Assembly: GCA_910585725.1 (NCBI GenBank)
Contig: CAJUFA010000005.1
Location: 75,630-139,629 of the forward strand
DNA length: 64,000 nucleotides
Reading direction: 5' to 3'
Source of the DNA: an uncultured Dorea sp.
Lineage (GTDB): Bacteria; Bacillota; Clostridia; Lachnospirales; Lachnospiraceae
The notes under the pieces are model-generated. The model was not told the origin of the DNA and searched no databases. It worked only from the letters and a program-made list of their open reading frames with translations. A program made the translations under genes and the position numbers. Shown piece after piece: positions 52,369 through 61,433 of this stretch (positions within the stretch are counted from its first letter, which is position 1; every line of letters starts with the position of its first letter).

Positions 52369-55344
52369 TCATTTCTCCTGTTTTTCTCTCTGTTCTTTTA
52401 CCAGCTTTGCCTCCTGAATCACCGTCTCGATGCCTTCATAACGTCTTCGCTGCTGGTATCCCTTATCGACAATATATTGCAGAGCCTCCTTGGTGGAGTC
52501 CAGCGCATTGGATTTTGACAGCACATCCACCAATAAGGACCGGTAATCCGGAAAATCTGCATCCTTGCGCACCATTGCACCGTATACACCGGTTTTGATG
52601 AAAGAGGAGTGCTGCAAACGGAATTTCCTGCTGAAGCCAAACAGATAGCTTTCCAGCAGGTAGCTATTCCACGGATAGCCGATATTCGGGAAGTATAGGA
52701 AAAGATTTACTTCCGGAAGAGGAACATAATCTCCCGGACACATTCCTTCCAAAATATCGTCTATCGCTTCTATATCAAACTTGATTTGGTCTTTGCGCAC
52801 CAATTTCGTGGCGGAGACACGAATCATCTCGCTCAGTACCGAATCCCAGTAAATCACAATGTTCATTTCATTGCTCAGAGCCGACAGCTCGTCAACGGAC
52901 AGCACCTCTTGGTCTTTTGCAAACTCTGTAAAAACATCTGCCATGCTCAATTCCTTACCCTTGAGGGTGATAATAGGCCCATTAAAAGCGAACTGATCTC
53001 GGAGGATGTAACCGAGGCAGTTCCTTAAGCCATAGGTGGTGTATCCATCCGTGTTGAGTGCAATGCCGGGGCATTTTTCTGCAATCAGCTGCATCAGTCG
53101 AACATCCGTAATATAGCTGTGATAGCTCAGTTCTTCATTTATCAATGAAGAAAGATGTGCTAACTCATCTGCACTGACCGGCAGATTTGGCGCATAGAAA
53201 TAGGTCTCAGCTGCAACATTCACGATGGAAGCTGTCGTAACCAGAATGGTTTTCATCCTTTCATAAGGAAGAAACCATGCCTTCTCATGAATGGCAGTAT
53301 AATCCTGCGGCTGGTGGAACTTCTTCATAATGTGAAGCAAATCCTCCTGAGCATTTGCACCAGACCAGTTATTCGTCAGAAAAGAATAACGCTGGGTGTA
53401 TTTTCCGTTGGCATGGGCCAGCAATAGCGATGCCAGGGCATCCTGATTGTATATGTGCAAATTGTCTGCAAGCGGCTGCTGGTATTTATCATAAACCGCT
53501 TCGATGTAAACGGCCGTTGCACCTGAATCAAAAGCAGACAGAATATCACTCACGATTTCCATAACTAAGTCATTCTGACAATCATCCTGCTTGGGGAATA
53601 CTCTATCTTCGCGCTTGGTTCCAACCATACTCATGATTTCATCAATGCGATCATCTGTTTCTGCTGGGGGACAGCCATATTTTTCCGCATAAAATCGCTT
53701 AAACCGCCCACGAAAAATTGGCCGTCCCGTCTGGTAGCCATCCTCGCCAAAATGCTCTGAAAGAATCTCCGTATAGCGGATTCGAGTCTCCTCAGGAAGG
53801 CCTTGCTGCTTTATAACCGGCTCAGCGGCTTTTAATTCCGGAAGTTTCTCTTCTAGCCGGGTATGGGCTATTATTGTCCCTGTACTGGAACGGTAAGCAA
53901 CGAGCTTGGATACAGCTGCCCGGAAGCGGTTATGCTGCTGGGCGTTTAAATCCCTGAAAGCCGAGATCTTCAAAAGGTTTTCCAAAATCTGTTGCAGTTT
54001 ATTGGCATCCTCGATCAGGAACAGATCTGTATCGCAAATGCCATATTCATTGGCAGTCTTGCCGGACTGTCCGATAGCAGAAATATAGCTACGGATGGTG
54101 CCTGTTGCAGAACCGGTCTGCCGCATCCAGCTTATAAATTGTTCCTTACTGCTTTCGGCATCCGAGCTATCGGTGCAGTCGTCTGCTCTTGGCATCAAAA
54201 TTGTTCGAGACGCTGTGGTGCCTCGCCTCTGGTAATACACTTCCAGATTTTCATAATCCACATTACAAAGGTCAAGTAGTTTTTTTATCTTTCCCGCAAT
54301 ATCTGTAGCGCTGATGTTCGTTTCCAGATAGAAATTATCCTGTACCTTTTTGGGAGCCGTCATGCTACTTATTCCGGCTTCATCAGCGAAATCGCACCGA
54401 CCATGTCCACTAATGTTGCAATTGATATAAGAACGCAACACATCTGGATAATCATCCAGCAGGCATTTGACAACCTGAACATACAATTGCGTCCAAGAGT
54501 TGAACTTGTCCTGATCCTCTCCGAAATATGAATACTCCGTTGGCTGTGTAAAAGCCAGAGATTGAATATTAGCGAAATCAATCTTATATAAGGCAGGGTC
54601 AACAGTGGAAGGCGCTGCTGTTTCTCTATACTCAGCCATCTTCGGAGAAGGTTCTACAGGTTTTGTCTCCATAGGAATTGCATTCTTGATAGATTTCATC
54701 GGTGCTGCCTGAGCAGGCAGCTCAGGGTGCTCCTTCACAAAGCGGTAGTAAAATCGCATTGCAGAGCTCATTTTGCTCAGATTTTTCTTATATGTAAAAC
54801 GGAAAACCTTATTGGAATCAACTGTGTTCATCACCTTGCGAATATCAGCGAGGTCGGTCAATGCAAATAACTTCTTCTTAATTATGCTGCATTTCAGGCA
54901 AAAATCCTCGATGTCAGTGTACACCATATATAATTCCGACAGCTGTGCCGGAGATACTTGTGTTTTCAACCATGCAAAATACTGGTCTTGTATTGATTTG
55001 GTATCCGGCACGTTCCTTGCCTCCCTCAGCGTTTTTTCATAGGTTGCTCTATCATTCCGATACATGGCGACCACATCCTGAAATAACTTAGACATGGAAG
55101 ATTTCTTCATGCCTTTTTCGCCATCAGTCAGGATGTATTCCATCGTAGACATCTGTAGCGTAATGCCATTTACGTTACGAAAAATGTCGTCTACTTCGAT
55201 ACCTTTTTTCTTCGCCCGTGCACGAAGCTCTGAAGACACCGCTTCAATCGCATCTTTCCGGGACGTCCTGCCCTCACGAGCGGAGATCAGCGCATTCAAC
55301 ATAATAACTGCTTCACTCATATCCCAAGGTACTCTTTGCGCCAT
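52369..55344 (-). CDS. 991-aa protein of unknown function at the head of the BREX operon
   Basis: Residues 1-100 form a module (WDMSEAVIMLNALISAREG ... DDIFRNVNGITLQMSTMEY) that I recall at the start of many Clostridial proteins of unknown role. Residues about 130-225 (ELYMVYTDIEDFCLKC ... FRFTYKKNLSKMSSAMRFYYRF) and 400-500 (EQFISWMRQTGSATGTIRSYIS, which looks like the arm-like domain of site-specific recombinases) seem to be further modules. The rest (500-991) is helical, without P-loop or nuclease motif. It lies 38 nt after an XRE gene and 10 nt before brxP. It could be the DNA-specificity or regulatory component, but I cannot name it. Confidence 0.75.
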   Translation of the reverse strand: MAQRVPWDMSEAVIMLNALISAREGRTSRKDAIEAVSSELRARAKKKGIEVDDIFRNVNGITLQMSTMEYILTDGEKGMKKSSMSKLFQDVVAMYRNDRATYEKTLREARNVPDTKSIQDQYFAWLKTQVSPAQLSELYMVYTDIEDFCLKCSIIKKKLFALTDLADIRKVMNTVDSNKVFRFTYKKNLSKMSSAMRFYYRFVKEHPELPAQAAPMKSIKNAIPMETKPVEPSPKMAEYRETAAPSTVDPALYKIDFANIQSLAFTQPTEYSYFGEDQDKFNSWTQLYVQVVKCLLDDYPDVLRSYINCNISGHGRCDFADEAGISSMTAPKKVQDNFYLETNISATDIAGKIKKLLDLCNVDYENLEVYYQRRGTTASRTILMPRADDCTDSSDAESSKEQFISWMRQTGSATGTIRSYISAIGQSGKTANEYGICDTDLFLIEDANKLQQILENLLKISAFRDLNAQQHNRFRAAVSKLVAYRSSTGTIIAHTRLEEKLPELKAAEPVIKQQGLPEETRIRYTEILSEHFGEDGYQTGRPIFRGRFKRFYAEKYGCPPAETDDRIDEIMSMVGTKREDRVFPKQDDCQNDLVMEIVSDILSAFDSGATAVYIEAVYDKYQQPLADNLHIYNQDALASLLLAHANGKYTQRYSFLTNNWSGANAQEDLLHIMKKFHQPQDYTAIHEKAWFLPYERMKTILVTTASIVNVAAETYFYAPNLPVSADELAHLSSLINEELSYHSYITDVRLMQLIAEKCPGIALNTDGYTTYGLRNCLGYILRDQFAFNGPIITLKGKELSMADVFTEFAKDQEVLSVDELSALSNEMNIVIYWDSVLSEMIRVSATKLVRKDQIKFDIEAIDDILEGMCPGDYVPLPEVNLFLYFPNIGYPWNSYLLESYLFGFSRKFRLQHSSFIKTGVYGAMVRKDADFPDYRSLLVDVLSKSNALDSTKEALQYIVDKGYQQRRRYEGIETVIQEAKLVKEQREKQEK

Positions 55345-55382
55345 CTCACCACTCTTTTCTATCCGTATTCTATCCCTCTACG

Positions 55383-55610
55383 TTAATAATTTAATATGTT
55401 CTCTTTTTCCTCCAAAATAACAGAACATATATCTCCAATATTGCAACGCAAATACTGACAAATACGCATCAGAACACTCAAAGCAACCTCTTCGCCCTTA
55501 TTCAGCTTAGCCATAGTTCCAGTAGCCAATTTCAAATCTGTACGTAACGTAGCTTTACTGATGTCTCGCTCTAATAGCAGCAACCACAGCTTTTTATAAC
55601 TAATTCGCAT
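55383..55610 (-). CDS. Cro/CI-type regulator at the head of the BREX operon
   Basis: A 75-aa single-domain HTH_26/XRE protein: RISYKKLWLLLLERDISKATLRTDLKLATGTMAKLNKGEEVALSVLMRICQYLRCNIGDI. It has the typical sequence of short Clostridial regulators that sit before mobile or defence operons. GGAGTTATATA precedes the ATG. It is separated from the 991-aa gene by 38 nt and is most likely its autoregulator. Confidence 0.85.
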   Translation of the reverse strand: MRISYKKLWLLLLERDISKATLRTDLKLATGTMAKLNKGEEVALSVLMRICQYLRCNIGDICSVILEEKENILNY

Positions 55611-55654
55611 ATTATATAACTCCTTGCACTGTGTGATTCGACAAAACCGCTTAT

Positions 55655-55683
55655 ATTCTAACCGAAAAACTCAGAAGGCGCAA
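55655..55683 (-). promoter_or_regulatory. promoter of the BREX operon
   Basis: Minus-strand TTGCGC (55678-55683), 17-nt spacer and TAGAAT (55655-55660), 45 nt upstream of the XRE start codon. The only clear promoter before the eight-gene run. Confidence 0.6.
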
Positions 55684-55787
55684 CGGATTTCTTTGAAAAA
55701 TTGCACACAAAATTTGAGTTCTTGAATTTTATAAAAACACTTGTGCCAATCAAAAACCGACACAGGCGTTTTACATCCTACTATATG

Positions 55788-57440
55788 CTAAACCATCCCA
55801 AAATGCTTCAGAGCCTCCATAATCGCCTTTTCCTTCTCCGGCGGACATTGGGGCTGCTTGGAATCTTCAGACTTTGGCTTATTATAATTCTCACGCTCAA
55901 TGATACCACACTTCTGCTTCACCTGTGCGATATACAGGCTGCTAACCTTCAAGCCGCTATGCTCCATCACATAATCCTTAATCTCTTGGTAGGTAGCTTT
56001 CTTCTCCGCATCGATCAAATCCAGCTCGTCCATATCCAGCTCAACTTCAATATGCTGAGTCGATTTTAGTTTGGACAATAAACATACCGTCTCAACATGA
56101 TAAGTCCCCGGGAAGAGATCAATTCCCCCAATCCTCTCCACCCGATACCCTCTACCCTGCAGCATTTCCAGATCCCGCACCAGGCTCGTAGGCTTACAGG
56201 CAATATACACCATTCTCTCCACTCCGAAATCCGTAATCTTCTGAAGCGCCTTCGGATTTACCCCGTCTCTCGGTGGATCCAGCACGATCAGATCCGGCTT
56301 CTCATGAAGCCCATCGATCACCTTAAGCACGTCTCCTGCCCAAAATGCACAGTTTGTCAGACCGTTCAATCCTGCATTCTCTTTCGCCGCCTCCACGGCT
56401 TCTTCTATAATCTCAACGCCCACCACCTTCTTCGCCACCGGCGCCAGGATCTGCGCAATTGTCCCTGTTCCGCTGTACAAGTCGAAAATCACCTTATCTC
56501 TTGTCTCTCCGATATATTCTCTTACTGTCTCATACAGTACTTCCGCCCCCAATGAGTTCGTCTGGAAGAAAGAAAACGGCGTGATTTTAAATTTTAGTCC
56601 CAGCAGCTCTTCATAGAAATAATCCTGTCCGTACAGAATTTCAGTTCCTTCATTCTTCACAACATCCGCCACACTGTTATTCTGCGTATGCAGGATTCCC
56701 GCGATCGTACCGTCAAGCTCCAATGACAGCAGTCTCTTTACCCATTCCCCTTCAATAAATCTGTTCTCATCAAAACCGCATTCTCCTGTCGTCACTATAT
56801 CGATCAGGATCTCCCCTGTTTTTACAGCCTTGCGCACCAGAAGATGGCGGAAAAACCCTGTGTGTCTCATACGGTGATAGTAGGGAAGACCTGTTTCTCT
56901 TGCATATTCCAGTGTACACAACAGAATCTTCCTATAGTCCTCATCCACAATCCGACAATCTCCAACGTTCACGATATCATGAAAACTACCTCGTTTATGC
57001 ATTCCCAGAGCCAGCGGTCCATCCTTATATTCATCCCCAAAAGAAAACTCCATCTTATTGCGGTATCCTTCCTTGACTGGACTTGGCTTGATTCCTTCCC
57101 AGATATATTCTCCTTCCACCGCTTCATCCATCATAGCTTTTATCTGAATGCTCTTCATCTTAATCTGTTCTTCGTAAGGAAGATTCTGATAAGTACAGCC
57201 ACCGCACTGCCCAAAGTGAGGACACGGAGAAGTTATTTCAAGCGGTGAAACGTCAAGAACCTCCAGAATACGTCCTTCCACTTTTCCTTTACGAATCTTA
57301 TTGACAGAAAAACGCACTCTTTGTCCCGGAATCCCATTTTTTACAACCACATATTTATCTTCATCAGGCAGCAATATTTTCCCCTTATTCGGGAATTCTA
57401 CTCTCTCGATTACTCCCTCGTATACTTCTCCCTTTTTCAT
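55788..57440 (-). CDS. rlmD: 23S rRNA (uracil) methyltransferase, RlmD/TrmA family
   Basis: Makes 5-methyluridine in 23S rRNA. The 550-aa protein has a TRAM domain (1-60, KKGEVYEGVIERV), a 4Fe-4S motif (CPHFGQCGGCTYQN), a SAM motif (FDLYSGTGTIAQIL), LDPPRDG and the nucleophile region ACKPTSLVRDL with its catalytic Cys. Gene names in this family vary (rlmD, rlmCD). A C-terminal extension of about 60 residues (Glu/Lys-rich, KSEDSKQPQCPPEKEK) follows the catalytic domain. The start at 57440 is chosen from the domain; a longer in-frame form is possible. It closes the right edge of the island. Confidence 0.93.
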   Translation of the reverse strand: MKKGEVYEGVIERVEFPNKGKILLPDEDKYVVVKNGIPGQRVRFSVNKIRKGKVEGRILEVLDVSPLEITSPCPHFGQCGGCTYQNLPYEEQIKMKSIQIKAMMDEAVEGEYIWEGIKPSPVKEGYRNKMEFSFGDEYKDGPLALGMHKRGSFHDIVNVGDCRIVDEDYRKILLCTLEYARETGLPYYHRMRHTGFFRHLLVRKAVKTGEILIDIVTTGECGFDENRFIEGEWVKRLLSLELDGTIAGILHTQNNSVADVVKNEGTEILYGQDYFYEELLGLKFKITPFSFFQTNSLGAEVLYETVREYIGETRDKVIFDLYSGTGTIAQILAPVAKKVVGVEIIEEAVEAAKENAGLNGLTNCAFWAGDVLKVIDGLHEKPDLIVLDPPRDGVNPKALQKITDFGVERMVYIACKPTSLVRDLEMLQGRGYRVERIGGIDLFPGTYHVETVCLLSKLKSTQHIEVELDMDELDLIDAEKKATYQEIKDYVMEHSGLKVSSLYIAQVKQKCGIIERENYNKPKSEDSKQPQCPPEKEKAIMEALKHFGMV

Positions 57441-57507
57441 AGCGCCTGTTTTCCTTTCTTTCTGTAATTTGTAATTCTCCGTTCTAATATCCCGTAGCAT
57501 TGACTTT

Positions 57508-58437
57508 TTACTTCTGATACTTCGCCTTCAATATTGTTCCGTCTTGTTCTACCTCTATCCTTTCAATACTCTTTACATATTGGTTGAACTGCGAATATCC
57601 GTAATCGCTAATCTTAAAATCCTCATATTTCTCATATACTTTATTTCCGAGAGTACTAAGTTCTACTCCGTTTTTACCGCCTCTCTTAACCAGAAAGAGC
57701 ACATATCTGTCAATATCCTCTTTCATTCCCCAATCCTCTCTCAGAGCAACGGAAACCAGATTACCATGTTTCACCAATTGAACCCTTGAGAATTCTTCCA
57801 AAAACTTCGACAACATATTATAGCCGTAACTGCGTACGTCAAAATCCGGATACAGACTTACCAGGCGGCTTCCTACTTCACCAAGCCCTGTCGGACGATT
57901 GTTGTCCTGATTCTCAATGACCATCTTAATGATAGCGTCCTCAATCTGCTCTTTACTCAGATTATCATGAGTTTCTTCCCCCTTTGAATTCCCAGGTTCC
58001 TGCTCATTCAGAAGATTCTCAAGAATAGTAAACTTATCACACGCCTTACGGAATGGTTCCGGCGTCTTATTCTCACCCATGCCGATCACCATCTTCGCAC
58101 TCTCTCTGATCCGAGTTACAAGCCGCGTAAAATCACTGTCGCTGGAAACAATACAGAAACCATCCACATCATTCGTATATAAGATATCCATCGCGTCAAT
58201 AATCATCGCCGAATCCGTTGCATTCTTTCCCTGTGTATAACTGAACTGTTGAATCGGCATAATGGAATTTATCAAAAGCTCATCCTTCCAGCTGGAATTA
58301 TGCGTACTTGTCCAATCACCATATATCCTTTTATACGTTATAACCCCATACTTTGACAATTCGGTAAGTATAGGTTTAATATACTTCGCAGACACATTAT
58401 CTGCGTCAATCAATAATGCATAACACTGCTCATCCAT
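57508..58437 (-). CDS. NYN-domain protein with OST-HTH/LOTUS domains
   Basis: A 309-aa protein. Residues 1-140 form a NYN (PIN-like RNase) domain: ALLIDADNVSAKYIKPI, KNATDSAMIIDAMDIL and GFCIVSSDSDFTRLVTRIRE, with the expected acidic metal ligands. Two OST-HTH/LOTUS-type winged-helix units follow (about 165-240 and 250-305; SYGYNMLSKFLEEF, DYGYSQFNQYVKSI), usually RNA-binding. So it is a probable RNA-cutting enzyme of unknown target. ATG 58437 is preceded by AGGAGGAAGAAG, better than the in-frame start eight codons earlier. Confidence 0.9.
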   Translation of the reverse strand: MDEQCYALLIDADNVSAKYIKPILTELSKYGVITYKRIYGDWTSTHNSSWKDELLINSIMPIQQFSYTQGKNATDSAMIIDAMDILYTNDVDGFCIVSSDSDFTRLVTRIRESAKMVIGMGENKTPEPFRKACDKFTILENLLNEQEPGNSKGEETHDNLSKEQIEDAIIKMVIENQDNNRPTGLGEVGSRLVSLYPDFDVRSYGYNMLSKFLEEFSRVQLVKHGNLVSVALREDWGMKEDIDRYVLFLVKRGGKNGVELSTLGNKVYEKYEDFKISDYGYSQFNQYVKSIERIEVEQDGTILKAKYQK

Positions 58438-58763
58438 CTTCTTCCTCCTTCTATTATCCATATATGTGCAGGCTCTTTCCCGACCAAATTATCCCATCAC
58501 AAAAAACAGGTAAGATCCCCGCATAACATTCCGGAATTCTCATACAGAACGCTTTGCCTCTCCTAGACAAAATCTTTTCCGAAAATGTTACGCCAATGCG
58601 ACAGATGTCACTACCCTGCATACCATTCATAAAACAAGATAATTAACATCTGCCGCATCGGATGGAGTGCTAGTACCCATTGCAAAATTTACCGTAACCC
58701 ACACAAATATGGCACTAGGCTTCTAACCTGTTTCTTCTAATCACATATTCAGCTATAATTCTT
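58438..58763 (-). other. gene-free 326-nt spacer with one inverted repeat
   Basis: No gene is seen. A 13-bp inverted repeat with one mismatch (arms 58596-58608 and 58646-58658, ATGCGACAGATGT) encloses a 37-nt loop. Several short partial palindromes (TTCCGGAA) are present. Function unknown; it could be a weak RNA structure before the NYN gene. Confidence 0.35.
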
Positions 58764-59006
58764 CTATACCTGATCATCTTCATTGAAGAAATCATCATCA
58801 AAATCATCCTCGAAATCTTCTTCGAAATCTTCCAGATAATCCGGGGTAAAGAAACAATATACAGCATAAGCAATCGCTGCAACTGCCGCAACCGCACCGA
58901 TAATAGCCAGAACCCAGAGAACTGTCTTGCAGTTCTTGTCCTCCTCTTTCTTATTCATCAACTCACTCAGTCTTGTTGCAGCAATGATCTCTTCTACTTT
59001 ATTCAT
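58764..59006 (-). CDS. small membrane protein with acidic tail
   Basis: An 80-aa protein: a charged N-terminus (VEEIIAATRLSELMNKKEEDKNC), one strong membrane helix (VLWVLAIIGAVAAVAAIAYAVYCFF, about 29-53) and a very acidic C-terminus (DFEEDFEDDFDDDFFNEDD). It has an AAAGGATG-type ribosome site and lies 130 nt after pcrA on the same strand. I have no family name; a similar small protein is often found beside pcrA in Lachnospiraceae. Possible role in membrane or protein interaction only. Confidence 0.65.
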   Translation of the reverse strand: MNKVEEIIAATRLSELMNKKEEDKNCKTVLWVLAIIGAVAAVAAIAYAVYCFFTPDYLEDFEEDFEDDFDDDFFNEDDQV

Positions 59007-59136
59007 GCTTCCTACATCCTTTCCTCTGCTTTTTCAAGTCGTGTTCCACGTCCTGATAATTTCAAATATTAATTTTATTATAACACTAACATTTTGAGAT
59101 TACTATAACTTTTTACGAAAATTAACAAAATCTATC

Positions 59137-61371
59137 CTAAACTTTCTTAAGCTTCGCAAATGCCGCGAACATCTTCTTTGTTCCCGCTTCATCAAAATCC
59201 ACCGTAACCTCATAGTCCCTGCCGCCTTCTATAATTGCCGTAACCGTCCCTTCTCCGAATTTTATATGACTTACCCTATCGCCCGTTTTGTATTCCAGTT
59301 TCCCGCCTGCCGGGGTTCCAAACTGCTTCGCAGGTTTTTGCGACACATATGCCTTTGTCCGGAATGCCTGCCTTGCCTGCATATACACGTTTTTCTCCGG
59401 TATCTCTGTTTCTTTTTCTTTCTTAAATATATTTCCCGTCGAAACCAATTCCACCGGAATTTCCTTCAAAAACCTTGACATTCGGTTAAACTGTGTCTCA
59501 CCGCGGACCATCCGGCGCCTTGCGCAAGTCAGGGTCAGCTCTTTCATAGCTCTGGTAATTCCCACATAACAAAGACGCCTCTCTTCTTCCAGATCCTCTA
59601 TATCCTCAGAAGTAATCGTCATATAACTAGGAAAAATCCCATCCTCCATGCCTGCCAGATATACATGTGGAAACTCAAGTCCCTTCGCACTGTGAAGCGT
59701 CATAAGCACCACATAATCATTACTCTCATCCAAACTGTCTATATCTGCTACCAACGCAACTTCTTCCAAAAAACCGCCAAGTGTTGCCGGTTCATTCATT
59801 TCCTCACAAGTCTCTTCGTATGCTACAATTTTACTCATTAGCTCGTCTATATTCTCAATCCTTGCCTCTGCCTCCTCATCCCCTTCTGATTTTAGACTCT
59901 CCACATATCCCGTCTCATCCAGGATTTCCTGCATCAGATCTGATACGCTCATCTCACGGGCATCGGCTTTAAAATGCTCTATCAACGCCACAAAAGACTC
60001 AAGCTTTGAAGCGCCTCTTCCAATACCCGGAATCAGATCGACTGCCTGAAGCGCCTCATAGAATCCGATCTCTTTATATGCGGCATATTCCTGAACACGG
60101 TTGATACTCGTAAGCCCTATTCCTCTCTTCGGCACATTGACGATCCTTCGAACCGCCAGATCATCCTTTCCATTATCCACTGTCTTCAGATAACTAAGCA
60201 CATCTTTGATCTCGCGCCTTGCATAGAAATTAATACCGCCGATGATCCTGTAAGGAATATTTGCCGTTACAAATTTCTCCTCAAACAAACGTGACTGCGC
60301 GTTCGTCCGATACAAGATTGCATGATGGTTATATGCAGCATTTCCCTGATTTACCCGATCTCTGATATCATCTATAATATATTCCGCTTCATCATAAGCT
60401 GAATCCAGCTGTCTGAGTTCCAGCTTCTCTCCGTCGCCATTCGCCGTCCAGAGCGTCTTGTCCTTTCTTCCGTAATTATTCCGGATCACCGCATTCGCCG
60501 CATTCAATATATTACTGGTAGAACGGTAATTCTGTTCCAGCTTAATCACCTTAGCATCTTCAAAAAACTCCTCAAAATTCAAGATATTCCTGATATTCGC
60601 TCCCCGAAACTTGTAGATAGACTGATCGTCGTCGCCCACCACACAAAGATTCCGATATTTTGATGATAACAAACGTACCAGTTCAAACTGCACTGTATTC
60701 GTATCCTGATACTCATCTACCATAATATACCGAAAACGTTCCTGATAATTTTCCAACACATCCGCCTGTGTCTGAAACAACTGTACGGTTTTCACGAGAA
60801 GATCATCAAAATCCAACGCATTATTCGCCCTTAACTGCTTTTCATATTCCTCATATACTTCCGCAATCTTTTGCTGTGCAAAATCTCCCTGCGCACGCAG
60901 CCGAAATTCCTCTGGACTAATCAGCTCTTCTTTCGCATGAGCAACGGCTCCAAGCAAAGTCCGTTCTTTATATAGCTTAGTATCTATTTGCAGCAATTTA
61001 CAGATATCTTTCATAAGAGATTTCTGATCGTCGCCGTCATAGATTGTAAAATTCGTATCATAACCCAACAACTGGATATGTCTTCGCAGAATCCTTGCGC
61101 AGCTGGAATGGAAAGTACTTACCCAGATACTCTCGGAACCAAAACTCACCAGACGATCCACCCGCTCACGCATCTCTTTCGCCGCTTTATTAGTAAACGT
61201 AATCGCCAGAATATTCCACGGATTTACTCCTATCTCCTCGATCAAATAAGCCATGCGGTGAGTTAGTACCCTTGTTTTGCCGGAGCCTGCTCCCGCCAAT
61301 ATCAAGAGCGGCCCTTCCGTATAAAGCACCGCCTCTTTTTGCTGTTCGTTTAATGTATCGTATATACTCAA
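59137..61371 (-). CDS. pcrA: UvrD/Rep-family DNA helicase PcrA
   Basis: A 744-aa superfamily 1A helicase for repair and for removing RecA or stalled replication complexes. Motifs are present in order: AGAGSGKTRVLTHR (Ia/Walker A), ITFTNKAAKEM, VDEYQDTN (motif II), GDDDQSIYKFRGA (III), LEQNYRS (IV), LMTLHSAKGLEF (V) and VGITRA (VI), and a small Tudor-like end (GDRVSHIKFGEGTVTAI). The start is TTG at 61371 (MSIYDTLNEQQ) with AAAGGA about 10 nt upstream. Full length. Confidence 0.97.
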   Translation of the reverse strand: MSIYDTLNEQQKEAVLYTEGPLLILAGAGSGKTRVLTHRMAYLIEEIGVNPWNILAITFTNKAAKEMRERVDRLVSFGSESIWVSTFHSSCARILRRHIQLLGYDTNFTIYDGDDQKSLMKDICKLLQIDTKLYKERTLLGAVAHAKEELISPEEFRLRAQGDFAQQKIAEVYEEYEKQLRANNALDFDDLLVKTVQLFQTQADVLENYQERFRYIMVDEYQDTNTVQFELVRLLSSKYRNLCVVGDDDQSIYKFRGANIRNILNFEEFFEDAKVIKLEQNYRSTSNILNAANAVIRNNYGRKDKTLWTANGDGEKLELRQLDSAYDEAEYIIDDIRDRVNQGNAAYNHHAILYRTNAQSRLFEEKFVTANIPYRIIGGINFYARREIKDVLSYLKTVDNGKDDLAVRRIVNVPKRGIGLTSINRVQEYAAYKEIGFYEALQAVDLIPGIGRGASKLESFVALIEHFKADAREMSVSDLMQEILDETGYVESLKSEGDEEAEARIENIDELMSKIVAYEETCEEMNEPATLGGFLEEVALVADIDSLDESNDYVVLMTLHSAKGLEFPHVYLAGMEDGIFPSYMTITSEDIEDLEEERRLCYVGITRAMKELTLTCARRRMVRGETQFNRMSRFLKEIPVELVSTGNIFKKEKETEIPEKNVYMQARQAFRTKAYVSQKPAKQFGTPAGGKLEYKTGDRVSHIKFGEGTVTAIIEGGRDYEVTVDFDEAGTKKMFAAFAKLKKV

Positions 61372-61433
61372 TCCTCTTATTTCCTTTCTTCTGCTTTAAC
61401 AACATGTATCTCATTACCATTGCCGCCGAAATA

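Noticed and set aside
40543..55610. Canonical Dnd or Ssp phosphorothioation operon
   Set aside because: No DndB, DndD, DndE or SspB-type genes; PglZ, BrxC and BrxL mark it as BREX.
58438..58763. tRNA or small RNA gene in the spacer
   Set aside because: No cloverleaf, anticodon arm or CCA-type end; only a weak inverted repeat.
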